Assembly (NCBI GenBank): GCA_964568485.1
Contig: CAZMRA010000151.1
Location: 1 to 12,277 of the forward strand
Source: CFX5 sp964568485
Lineage (GTDB): Bacteria; Chloroflexota; Anaerolineae; Caldilineales; Caldilineaceae
Direction: 5' to 3'
Length of the DNA stretch: 12,277 nt
Under the pieces are notes generated by a model. The model did not search any database. It was given only the letters and a program-made list of their open reading frames with translations, and was not told the DNA's origin. Positions 1 to 6,252 of the stretch are shown piece after piece (position 1 is the stretch's first letter; each line of letters begins with the position of its first letter). The translations under genes and the position numbers were made by a program.

Positions 1-36
1 CCTTGTTTAAAACTTGGGGTAGAACCAGGAACAACG

Positions 37-552
37 ATGAAACGATCGGAGGTAGCTCCCAGGAATCGTTTCGAAACTACATCCACCAAACGTCATGCAG
101 AAAAGGATGGTTCCTACATTTACCCAGTAAATAATGGAATTGCTGTTCAATGGCTTACAAAGATTCTGAAGAATTTAGAATTTCTTGGTATTGGAGCGAA
201 GGATTCCGCCAAAATTTACGATTATATATACAGAGCAGACAAACTTTTTTCCCCTTCGCAGCACGACTGCTTGATTCAAAAATTGAAATTGGTTGTCAGA
301 CAATCTGAGCGACCAATTGTGGATCGGGGAATCGTGTTGACGCTGATTGAACATCCTCTTCTTTCTCCTCTTGCGCTGAGAGAACCCGACTTTGCCGTAT
401 GGCAGGGTCGGGTTCTCGATTTTTACGCCACCTTGCTCGGTTACCATGGAATTCTATGTGCGGCTGAGCTCCTGCATCCTCAACATAGCAATAAATGGCT
501 ATACGACACTGCAATTTCTAATAGATACCCTTTGTATGCTTCATTTCTTTAG
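37..552 (+). CDS. doubtful hypothetical ORF, open to the left edge
   Basis: This 171-codon frame has an AGGA six bases before its ATG. The same frame also has no stop between base 1 and the ATG, so it could be the tail of a gene that begins outside the window. I recognise no family. The first ~110 residues look moderately protein-like, with alternating hydrophobic and charged residues. The frame then reads straight through a complete intrinsic terminator at 380-424, which real coding sequence rarely does. The region is AT-richer than the confident genes. A competing frame is open from base 3 to a stop at 132-134, so the true upstream gene may end there and leave the rest as 3' untranslated DNA. 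It may also be a decayed gene. Low confidence that it is translated as drawn. Confidence 0.25.
   Translation: MKRSEVAPRNRFETTSTKRHAEKDGSYIYPVNNGIAVQWLTKILKNLEFLGIGAKDSAKIYDYIYRADKLFSPSQHDCLIQKLKLVVRQSERPIVDRGIVLTLIEHPLLSPLALREPDFAVWQGRVLDFYATLLGYHGILCAAELLHPQHSNKWLYDTAISNRYPLYASFL
380..424 (+). terminator. strong intrinsic terminator
   Basis: GAGAACCCGAC (380-390) pairs perfectly with GTCGGGTTCTC (407-417). The stem continues inward through two T-G wobbles into TGCC/GGCA (393-396 with 401-404), closing a GTAT loop. Five Ts follow at 420-424. The complementary side has no T-run, so the direction is +. It should end transcription arriving from the left edge of the window. Confidence 0.75.
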
Positions 553-593
553 GGAAGATTTTGAATATCTACACGAAATCAACATTAAGCATG

Positions 594-606
594 CCATACC
601 GTATGG
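594..606. promoter_or_regulatory. putative TetR operator, distal copy
   Basis: CCATACCGTATGG is a perfect dyad: CCATAC and GTATGG around one central C, followed by TTT. The copy at 663-675, read on the other strand, differs at one position and keeps the flanking TTT. An operator role is inferred from the dyad symmetry, the duplication, and the position upstream of a TetR-family gene. Confidence 0.45.
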
Positions 607-654
607 TTTGGAGATAGTCCTCTACCTCGAGAAAGACCGATGACTATGCGATGA

Positions 655-683
655 TTGACAAACCATATGGTATGGTATAGGAT
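655..683 (+). promoter_or_regulatory. sigma70-type promoter for the tetR-methyltransferase pair
   Basis: A consensus -35 TTGACA (655-660) is followed, after 17 bases, by TAGGAT (678-683). The spacer is largely occupied by the proximal dyad, so a bound repressor would block RNA polymerase. This is the usual layout for an autoregulated TetR gene. The start codon of the regulator is about 155 bases beyond the expected transcription start. Confidence 0.5.
663..675. promoter_or_regulatory. putative TetR operator inside the promoter spacer
   Basis: CCATATGGTATGG sits between the -35 and -10 elements. Its half-sites are CCATAT and GTATGG around a central G. It is the inverted partner of the dyad at 594-606, with 69 bp between the two centres. 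Overlap with the promoter makes it the likely repression site, and the distal copy may help cooperative binding. Confidence 0.45.
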
Positions 684-844
684 GCACACCAGGCAGACGA
701 TAATGAGATTGGTACAGGCTTTGCCCGACCAGCTTGGTGAACAAGCAACACCTACCTAAAATCCTTTGTTTACTTACGGAATCTCCATTTTGGCAGAACC
801 TGTAAGTGGGCGGTAAATTTGTATCAGTAACGGTTGGTCAACAT

Positions 845-1411
845 ATGGCACGAACATCCAAACAAGATTGGCTTGAGGCCGGGCTTCAGATATTAGCAAC
901 CGAGGGCGCGCCTACCCTCACCATCGAACGGTTGACGGCTGCGCTCTCTTTGTCCAAAGGTTCGTTCTATCACCATTTCCAAGGGCTACCAGGCTATAAG
1001 GCAGCACTGCTCGAGTTTATTGAGCAGCAGAGCATCGAGCGGATGCGAGCAGTCACTACCCTTGCGGTTACTCCGGTAGCGGGCATGGCGCAATTATTTG
1101 TCAGCTCGGTAACGGAGCCGCCTGAACTCGAAGTGGCTCTTCGGGCTTGGGCCCTACAAGATCGCGAAGTGCGGGAAGTCCAAGCGCGCATTGACGAACA
1201 ACGCTTGGCGTGCGCTCGTTCGTTGTGCAGCCAGCTCCTCGGTGACGATCGGCGGGTTCAACTGATGAGTCGCATGGTTCAGGCTTTGATGATTGGGAGC
1301 ACCCAATTTCAGCCACCTTTGCCTCAACCCGTTCGGCATCAGCTCTTTGCCGAGTTCATGCGGCTATACGAACTAGCCGATGGTTTTCAGCAAAGCTACA
1401 CTTATGTTTGA
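845..1411 (+). CDS. TetR/AcrR-family transcriptional regulator
   Basis: The 188-residue product has the length and layout of a TetR-family repressor. Residues 1-47 form the N-terminal DNA-binding domain. Its opening, RTSKQDWLEAGLQILATEG, is typical of the family, and the helix-turn-helix covers about residues 25-47, with SKGSFYHHF as the recognition helix. The C-terminal helical part (about 50-180) should bind an effector, which cannot be deduced. I chose the ATG at 845 because the family consensus starts there. The in-frame GTG at 806 would add 13 unrelated residues. Neither start has a strong Shine-Dalgarno sequence. The gene overlaps the methyltransferase downstream by 8 bases. Two dyads upstream (594-606, 663-675) suggest it represses its own operon. 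The family assignment is firm; the regulated process is unknown. Confidence 0.9.
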   Translation: MARTSKQDWLEAGLQILATEGAPTLTIERLTAALSLSKGSFYHHFQGLPGYKAALLEFIEQQSIERMRAVTTLAVTPVAGMAQLFVSSVTEPPELEVALRAWALQDREVREVQARIDEQRLACARSLCSQLLGDDRRVQLMSRMVQALMIGSTQFQPPLPQPVRHQLFAEFMRLYELADGFQQSYTYV

Positions 1412-2174
1412 TCAGAAGAAGGCTTGGGATGCCGCTGCAGTCGCCTATCAAGCCAACCAAGCCGAACGCTCTGCGGACATTGAATACGGACCTTGGGCGC
1501 CAACCGAAAACGAGTTGAAGCTGTTAGGGTCCGTACATGCGCTGAGAGTGCTGGAGTTGGGTTGTGGCGGCGGGCAAACCAGCCTAGCCTTTGCCAAGCA
1601 AGGGGCAACGGTCACCGGGTTAGACATCAGCACGCAGCAGCTCGCCTTTGCTCGCCAGCATGCGCAGGCAAGTTCACTACAGGTACACTTTGTAGAAGGC
1701 GATGTCGCCCAACTGGCTAGCTGGCCTGACACAACTTGGGATTTGATCTTCGCAGCCTACCTTTTGCCTTATCTAGCTGATGTGAGCGCTTGCTTGGGTG
1801 AATGTTGGCGGCTCTTGCAGAACAATGGACGCTTGGTGTGCAGCATGGATCACCCGCTGTGGGACTGCTTTTTCGAAGAGGAAGAGGAGGAGAGAACACT
1901 TTATCCGGCTCGCAATTACTTTGATCACACCCCACTCCGCTGGCGTTTCCCGGGTACGGGGGTACAGATGCAGCACTATCACTATACGATCAGTGAATGG
2001 TTGGCGATGTTCTATGCGGCTGGCTTTCAACGGGTTCAACTAGTCGAGCCGCAGGTCCCACTTGCGCTTGCAGAAGCCACCTGGCCCGATGACGATCCGT
2101 TGTCGACTATCCGAAATTTGCCACAAACAGCCATTTGGATCGCTCATAAGGTTGCTCATTCAGAAGCGATTTAA
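1404..2174 (+). CDS. class I SAM-dependent methyltransferase
   Basis: The 256-residue protein has a Rossmann-type methyltransferase core. Motif I, VLELGCGGGQT, is at about 49-59. The acidic SAM-ribose contact is D74 in TGLDIS. EGDVAQL (98-104) binds the adenine side, and WDLIFAAYLLPYL (112-124) is the post-II segment. The C-terminal part (about 148-245) carries an acidic EEEEEE run near 158-163 and an aromatic-rich segment that probably forms the substrate cap. Family members methylate small molecules, ubiquinone-type precursors or other substrates; nothing here fixes the acceptor. I chose the ATG at 1404 because it overlaps the regulator's stop (ATGTTTGA), a layout that allows translational coupling. 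The frame stays open upstream to 1380. It is probably cotranscribed with and controlled by the TetR protein, so the TetR ligand may be its substrate or product (inference). Confidence 0.88.
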   Translation: MFDQKKAWDAAAVAYQANQAERSADIEYGPWAPTENELKLLGSVHALRVLELGCGGGQTSLAFAKQGATVTGLDISTQQLAFARQHAQASSLQVHFVEGDVAQLASWPDTTWDLIFAAYLLPYLADVSACLGECWRLLQNNGRLVCSMDHPLWDCFFEEEEEERTLYPARNYFDHTPLRWRFPGTGVQMQHYHYTISEWLAMFYAAGFQRVQLVEPQVPLALAEATWPDDDPLSTIRNLPQTAIWIAHKVAHSEAI

Positions 2175-2303
2175 ATTGGGCCAAGCAGGAAGCGCAAAAT
2201 CTATCAGATTTCCGATAGTCAGCACTTATCACGGCAAATCGACAAATATTAATGCTTTTTTGAAGTTTTCAGAAATTTATTTTGTTTACAGCGATTTCTC
2301 CTC

Positions 2304-2332
2304 TTGAATACAGGAGAAAAAAGTGCTAAACT
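2304..2332 (+). promoter_or_regulatory. possible promoter for the M23 peptidase gene
   Basis: TTGAAT (2304-2309), a 17-base spacer and TAAACT (2327-2332) give a moderate sigma70 match about 35 bases before the ATG at 2368. The -35 lies in the loop of a small hairpin formed by TTTCTCCT (2295-2302) and AGGAGAAA (2312-2319). The region is AT-rich and no other promoter stands out. Confidence 0.3.
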
Positions 2333-2367
2333 TGCTAAAGCGTTTTAGACTATTACTTGCTAGATAG

Positions 2368-4032
2368 ATGATATCTCGTCAATGCCTGCATGTTTTTTTG
2401 CTAATTGTTGGGTTTCTGGCGATTCCTTCGCCAGTTGCTGCTCAATTTTGGCCCGCCCTGGGAGGCCGAGCCGTTTCACGCGATGGCAAATGGTTGGTGC
2501 CAGTAGCCAACGCCCTGCTCTCATCTGATGAGCATGATCATCTACGACGCGGCTCCGTCAATGCATGGGATCTCACCATGCCACTGGGGTCACCGGTCTA
2601 CGCAATGGCAGCGGGCGAAGTCACTTATGCGGGATGCAACAATGCTGGTGGGTATGGCTGTTGGGCATTGATCGATCATGGCGACGGCTACAGAAGCCTT
2701 TATGCGCACTTGATGGATGAAGGCAATGGCACAATCTGGGTCAAGAGCGGGATGCGCGTCACCGCCTGGACAGTCCTAGGGCGTGTCGGCTGGACAGGGA
2801 TGACCAGTTTTGGACCCCATGTTCACTGGGAGATTCACCATACCCAGCAAGGTCGCATGCGCAATGATCACTTTTTTAGCCGCACAGCAGTGAGCTATTG
2901 CAAATTCTGTGCAGCAACTGCCGAACAAATGGCTCAACAAGCCAATCCAGTTTATGGGATAGTGCCTTATGTAAATTTACTCGGTAGTCAGGGAGCATTG
3001 ATCTTTTTATTGGTGGTGCTCGCTCTCATACTCTTTTTCCGCCCCCAAGTAGCCGTAGCGGCAACCCAACGGGCGGGCAGTTGGCTTCATCGTTTCCTCA
3101 ATTTAGCCCCCACGGAAACTGATGGCCATTCCCTTTGGCGGAAGCGCCATTGGCTCTATCTCTCGGTGATCTTCATCGTCCCAGCACTATTCTGCGGGTC
3201 ATCTACCGCCTTTGCCGTGTGGATGGCCGAGGAACAAATTGCGCCGAATGCGCTGATTGCCTACTGGCGCTATGGCGTTTATCCCTTGATGGGGGGAGGT
3301 TATCAGAGCGGAGCCAAATATAGTGCAGTTTGGGGTATGCCATGTAGCGGCGTCGGGACATTAGGCCGCAGTTGTGAGGCAGCAGAGATTGTCAAAGAAG
3401 GGATCATTTGGCAACAAGCCATCGAGCGCTTGAGTGGCGCCCAACCCATTCCGGTTGTGATCCCCCGACTAGCAGGCCGCTTTGGTTTTAGCGAAGCTCG
3501 CCAATTGCTGACCGCCATGCATCAAGAGCAGGGATTGGTGATTCTAGATGTGGGCGAAGATTTTCTGCTAGCTAAACAGGCGATCGACGAATTGAGCGAG
3601 TTTGGCCTGGATGGCATCGCCATCGATCTTGAATATGTCGAAAACGCTCATGCCGATGATGTCCGCACCCTGGCTCGCCAGCTGGCAGCAGGACGAAAAC
3701 AGGCCGGACTGGCCGGAGATGGCGTACTTGTTTTATGGAACGTCTTTCACAATCTGAAAGATAGCAGCAAACTAGCAGTACCAGGTGTACAAATCGTACC
3801 GATCTTTACCGGGTATGGCAATACAGCGACCAAAATCGCTGGGCTGAAACGGACGCAACAGATGTTTGGAGTGCGTCCAGCCAACTCGGGATTGATGGCC
3901 TTTGACCATCGTTGGCCGATCAATCAGCAATGTCAGACCTTTGACACCCGCTACGGATATGATTGTCAAAGCTGGATTACACTCTTTGCCGACCCAACTG
4001 CTCAACGTGTGGGCTGGTGGGTGCAACAATAA
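2368..4032 (+). CDS. secreted and membrane-spanning M23 peptidase with C-terminal GH18-like domain
   Basis: The 554-residue protein starts with a signal peptide (about 1-25, cleavage near PVAA/QF). An M23 (LytM-type) zinc endopeptidase domain follows at about 55-160. Visible elements are D68 in NAWDLTMPLGSPV, H104 in DHGDGY, H114 in YAHL, and the H-x-H pair in GPHVHWE (H151, H153). The canonical His four residues before D68 is Val; H56 or H58 may supply that ligand. Two membrane segments lie at about 206-225 and 262-285, separated by a basic loop (WRKRHW) that should be cytoplasmic, so both outer parts would face outside. Residues about 295-554 include DGIAIDLE (415-422), close to the GH18 catalytic motif DGxDxDxE but with Ala for the middle Asp. 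A role in cutting peptidoglycan crosslinks, and possibly glycans, is inferred. There is no clear Shine-Dalgarno sequence. A terminator follows, and the next gene is a LysM protein. Confidence 0.87.
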   Translation: MISRQCLHVFLLIVGFLAIPSPVAAQFWPALGGRAVSRDGKWLVPVANALLSSDEHDHLRRGSVNAWDLTMPLGSPVYAMAAGEVTYAGCNNAGGYGCWALIDHGDGYRSLYAHLMDEGNGTIWVKSGMRVTAWTVLGRVGWTGMTSFGPHVHWEIHHTQQGRMRNDHFFSRTAVSYCKFCAATAEQMAQQANPVYGIVPYVNLLGSQGALIFLLVVLALILFFRPQVAVAATQRAGSWLHRFLNLAPTETDGHSLWRKRHWLYLSVIFIVPALFCGSSTAFAVWMAEEQIAPNALIAYWRYGVYPLMGGGYQSGAKYSAVWGMPCSGVGTLGRSCEAAEIVKEGIIWQQAIERLSGAQPIPVVIPRLAGRFGFSEARQLLTAMHQEQGLVILDVGEDFLLAKQAIDELSEFGLDGIAIDLEYVENAHADDVRTLARQLAAGRKQAGLAGDGVLVLWNVFHNLKDSSKLAVPGVQIVPIFTGYGNTATKIAGLKRTQQMFGVRPANSGLMAFDHRWPINQQCQTFDTRYGYDCQSWITLFADPTAQRVGWWVQQ

Positions 4033-4039
4033 GCAACTT

Positions 4040-4092
4040 AGTGTTCCGGCCTGAAAGTTGCCAACAAGGTTCAGGCTAGACACTTTTCTCTT
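4040..4092 (+). terminator. probable intrinsic terminator after the M23 peptidase gene
   Basis: GCCTGAA (4049-4055) pairs with TTCAGGC (4070-4076). The stem is extended outward, after a small internal loop, by AGTGT (4040-4044) with ACACT (4080-4084). A T-rich stretch (TTTTCTCTTT) follows. The stem is imperfect, so some read-through to the LysM gene is possible. Confidence 0.45.
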
Positions 4093-4151
4093 TAGCAATC
4101 TTTCAAATTCATTTGCCAGTGCAATTGCAGTAACGAAGGGGGCAAAACGTC

Positions 4152-5177
4152 ATGAGCAGCATTACTGATGCCTTAGGCTGGCTCGCTGGCGCGTTTTATG
4201 TCATTGTTGCGCTATCTATTGTATATCTCTTTTTCTTTCGCATCGTACCGCTGGTCTTGGGCAAGATCACCTGGGACATATGGTCACTGGTGCGAGGGGT
4301 CTTGGTTTTGGGAGTCTTAGCATTTCTGTTGGGTTGTGTCGCTATCTTTACAGCAGATTGGATCTTCAGCCAGGTTTTGGATACCTTGCCCCGCACCCGC
4401 ATGGCTCGAGAGGTGGATCGTGTCACCGGCTCGCTGATGCGTCTATCGGTTGATAGTGGCCCATACACAGCGTCGGCTGGCCCTGTTTTTGGGATGCTGA
4501 ACGCACCAGAAGCCCCCAGTGGTGACCCGCAAGCAGGCTACACAGCGCCCCCTCCTGGTAGCACAGCCCCAGTCGTCGATCCGCTGGAGAATCTAAAGCC
4601 CAATGCACTGGATCTATGGGCCACGCTCGTCCAGACCAAATACAATCCCAGCGGCAATGTCGCCGACAATACCAACGTCATGAACAAACGTGATATTCCG
4701 CAAGGTGTCACTTGCGATGTTGCCGCAGTCGGTGGTGGCTGGAAATTGAAGCGCTATGAAGAATGGCGGCTGGCGTGTAGCATGGATAATTTCCGCAGCT
4801 CCGTGGTGATCCAAGTCAACGGCACTGCAGCACGCGGTCTAACCGGGGGCAGCTACTACACTGCGGAGAATCCTTTCACGGTCTACGGTACGGGACAATG
4901 GCCAGATATTGCCTACCTACCGGCCAATTCCAATCCGGCGCAAGATGAGGAGCCATCGGGCGAGCCACAAGGTGGCCCGGCGAGCCAAGATATCCCTACC
5001 GTGCCCGTACGCGAACACCAAGTACGTCCGGGCGAGAGCCTAGCGATGATCGCCCAGAAGTATAGCTTGAGCGTGCCTAAACTAGTGCAAGCCAATCAGA
5101 ACAAATATCCACAACTTCAAGCAAACCCGAACGTAATTGTTGTTGGCTGGGTGTTGGAAATTCCGAGCGAGGAGTGA
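4152..5177 (+). CDS. two-TM membrane protein with C-terminal LysM domain
   Basis: A good ribosome binding site (AAGGGGG, 4136-4142) precedes this 341-residue protein. Two hydrophobic segments at about 9-33 and 48-72 anchor the N-terminus, leaving the rest probably outside the cell. A Pro/Gly/Ala-rich linker (about 115-145) leads to a middle region (about 150-250) with two cysteines, C189 and C209, that could form a disulfide. I do not recognise this middle region. A second Pro-rich linker precedes a LysM domain at about 289-338 (HQVRPGESLAMIAQKYSLS ... VVGWVLEIP), which binds N-acetylglucosamine polymers such as peptidoglycan. The protein is therefore likely to sit in the membrane and hold the wall. 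The gene lies between the M23 peptidase and a cytoplasmic protein of unknown function 41 bp downstream, which suggests a shared envelope role (inference). Confidence 0.88.
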   Translation: MSSITDALGWLAGAFYVIVALSIVYLFFFRIVPLVLGKITWDIWSLVRGVLVLGVLAFLLGCVAIFTADWIFSQVLDTLPRTRMAREVDRVTGSLMRLSVDSGPYTASAGPVFGMLNAPEAPSGDPQAGYTAPPPGSTAPVVDPLENLKPNALDLWATLVQTKYNPSGNVADNTNVMNKRDIPQGVTCDVAAVGGGWKLKRYEEWRLACSMDNFRSSVVIQVNGTAARGLTGGSYYTAENPFTVYGTGQWPDIAYLPANSNPAQDEEPSGEPQGGPASQDIPTVPVREHQVRPGESLAMIAQKYSLSVPKLVQANQNKYPQLQANPNVIVVGWVLEIPSEE

Positions 5178-5218
5178 TAAACTGGCTTTGTACCGGTTTG
5201 TGATAGAGGAAAGAGACA

Positions 5219-6010
5219 ATGCCTGTACGTCATAAGCTCACGCCCGCCGATCACGAAGCACTACGGCAGATCCGCGAGATTCTACAGCGATACCCGGGCA
5301 GCTTTGGGCGGATCGAAGATCCACTCACTCAGCAGATGGCCCAGGAACTGCTGCATTATCCACCGCGCGAAGCGGTACGCAAGGCGGAAGAATTTCGTGA
5401 GCAGATCAAACGGCTGAATGATCTGGAAGAGGAAAAAACCGCACAAGCCGCAAAGCGGATGGCGGAACTGCGCGAGCGTCCAGTCTACAGCCTGGGCCGA
5501 ACCGGGATCATCGGCGCCTTTTTCCGTTCATTCATGGCAAGTCTCAATGCAACTCCGCTCACCTCGACCAACTGGTATGAGCTGACCGATCGCGGCTTGG
5601 TGGTTCACATGCCTTTCTCCTCAGTCACTGAACGCACAGTTAACCATATTGACTTGCTGGAGAAACGACTCGAGCTCGGGGTCAATCCACCCTTCTACTT
5701 TGACTGGATCTTGGGCATGCTCAAGCAGTTGCGAATCAATATCCAAACGCCTTGGGGAACCATCACCTTGCGCGAGCCTGGAAGTGGCGTCACCCTAGCG
5801 GAAATTGTTGAGCTCAAACCCAACCAGAAGCTGGCCCAAATTCGCCAAGACTTGGCAGCGATCCATCGGGTGAGGTACCCTTACGTCAACCACCGCTTAT
5901 TGCCTAGATTGGTGGACCTGTATAGCTATTACCTCGACGAGTGGGATCCAGAATTCCGCGTCCAGTTGCCAGAGCCAGAAGAGCCAGCAGCAGCAAATGA
6001 AAATATGTAA
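5219..6010 (+). CDS. conserved-looking cytoplasmic protein of unknown function
   Basis: The 263-residue product has no signal peptide or membrane segment and should be cytoplasmic. Translation starts behind a clear AGAGGAAAGAG box. Residues about 5-90 are strongly helical and charged, with a likely coiled coil at about 50-90 (AEEFREQIKRLNDLEEEKTA). The central part (about 95-215) is a mixed region containing LTDRGLVVHMPFSS and TPWGTITLREPGSG. The C-terminus is helical, rich in Tyr and Leu (LVDLYSYYLDEWDPEF), and ends in an acidic Pro/Ala tail. I recognise no family and propose no enzyme activity. It lies 41 bp after the LysM membrane protein and before a strong terminator, so the two are very probably cotranscribed. 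It could be a cytoplasmic partner of that protein (inference). Confidence 0.85.
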   Translation: MPVRHKLTPADHEALRQIREILQRYPGSFGRIEDPLTQQMAQELLHYPPREAVRKAEEFREQIKRLNDLEEEKTAQAAKRMAELRERPVYSLGRTGIIGAFFRSFMASLNATPLTSTNWYELTDRGLVVHMPFSSVTERTVNHIDLLEKRLELGVNPPFYFDWILGMLKQLRINIQTPWGTITLREPGSGVTLAEIVELKPNQKLAQIRQDLAAIHRVRYPYVNHRLLPRLVDLYSYYLDEWDPEFRVQLPEPEEPAAANENM

Positions 6011-6013
6011 TCA

Positions 6014-6049
6014 CCATGCGCTCACAGCATGGCTAGCTAGACGCTAGCC
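6014..6049 (+). repeat. two overlapping hairpins, mutually exclusive
   Basis: CCATGC (6014-6019) pairs with GCATGG (6027-6032). GGCTAGC (6031-6037) pairs with GCTAGCC (6043-6049). Both are perfect but share two G residues, so they cannot both form fully in one RNA molecule. No T-run follows either. They lie just after a stop codon and 40 bases before the real terminator, which suggests a 3'-end RNA structure of unknown purpose. Confidence 0.35.
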
Positions 6050-6088
6050 TACATTGGTGGTAATGTCATCAACTGAATCGAGTTAATT

Positions 6089-6120
6089 AGGGCAAAGCTT
6101 GCGGAGAGCTTTGCCCTTTT
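6089..6120 (+). terminator. strong intrinsic terminator
   Basis: AGGGCAAAGCT (6089-6099) pairs perfectly over 11 bp with AGCTTTGCCCT (6107-6117) around a seven-base loop. It is followed by TTTT and, after a short break, more Ts. It closes the LysM / unknown-protein unit and insulates the molybdenum cofactor genes. Confidence 0.9.
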
Positions 6121-6236
6121 CTACACGCTTTTTCTTTTACAGTTATTACAAAATCACTGCAGTCCGTAGCGTCTTTATCTACCTTCCAAGGCAGCGTGAG
6201 AGACACTGGAAGCAGTGCCGATAGTTTGTCTGACTG

Positions 6237-6245
6237 TGCTATAAT
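6237..6245 (+). promoter_or_regulatory. extended -10 promoter for a leaderless transcript
   Basis: TGcTATAAT is a perfect -10 hexamer (6240-6245) with the extended TG (6237-6238). The -35 position (6217-6222, GCCGAT) is poor, as often seen with extended -10 promoters. The -10 ends seven bases before the ATG at 6253, so transcription should begin at or next to that A. The upstream in-frame ATG at 6244 lies inside the -10 box and would not be in such an mRNA. Confidence 0.6.
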
Positions 6246-6252
6246 GGATGCT

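Larger units (their letters stand above)
553..844 (+). other. regulatory intergenic region upstream of the tetR gene
   Basis: No confident gene lies here. The region holds two near-identical dyads (594-606 and 663-675) and a sigma70-type promoter (655-683). If transcription starts near 690, the untranslated leader before the regulator is about 155 bases. A 25-codon frame from the ATG at 682 (or the internal ATG at 703) ends with TAA at 757-759, but it has no convincing ribosome binding site, so I do not call it a gene. Confidence 0.5.

Noticed and set aside
806..844. GTG start for the TetR gene
   Set aside because: It adds 13 residues unlike the family, while the ATG at 845 begins the standard TetR N-terminus.
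2295..2319. 8-bp hairpin as a terminator for the methyltransferase gene
   Set aside because: TTTCTCCT and AGGAGAAA pair, but As rather than Ts follow, and the stem is low in G+C.
4120..4129. TGCAATTGCA palindrome upstream of the LysM gene
   Set aside because: It is a single 10-bp palindrome with no partner copy, and such short ones are common by chance.
6196..6252. GTG (6196) or ATG (6244) start for mocA
   Set aside because: Both lie upstream of or inside the perfect -10 box, have no ribosome binding site, and add nothing to the domain.
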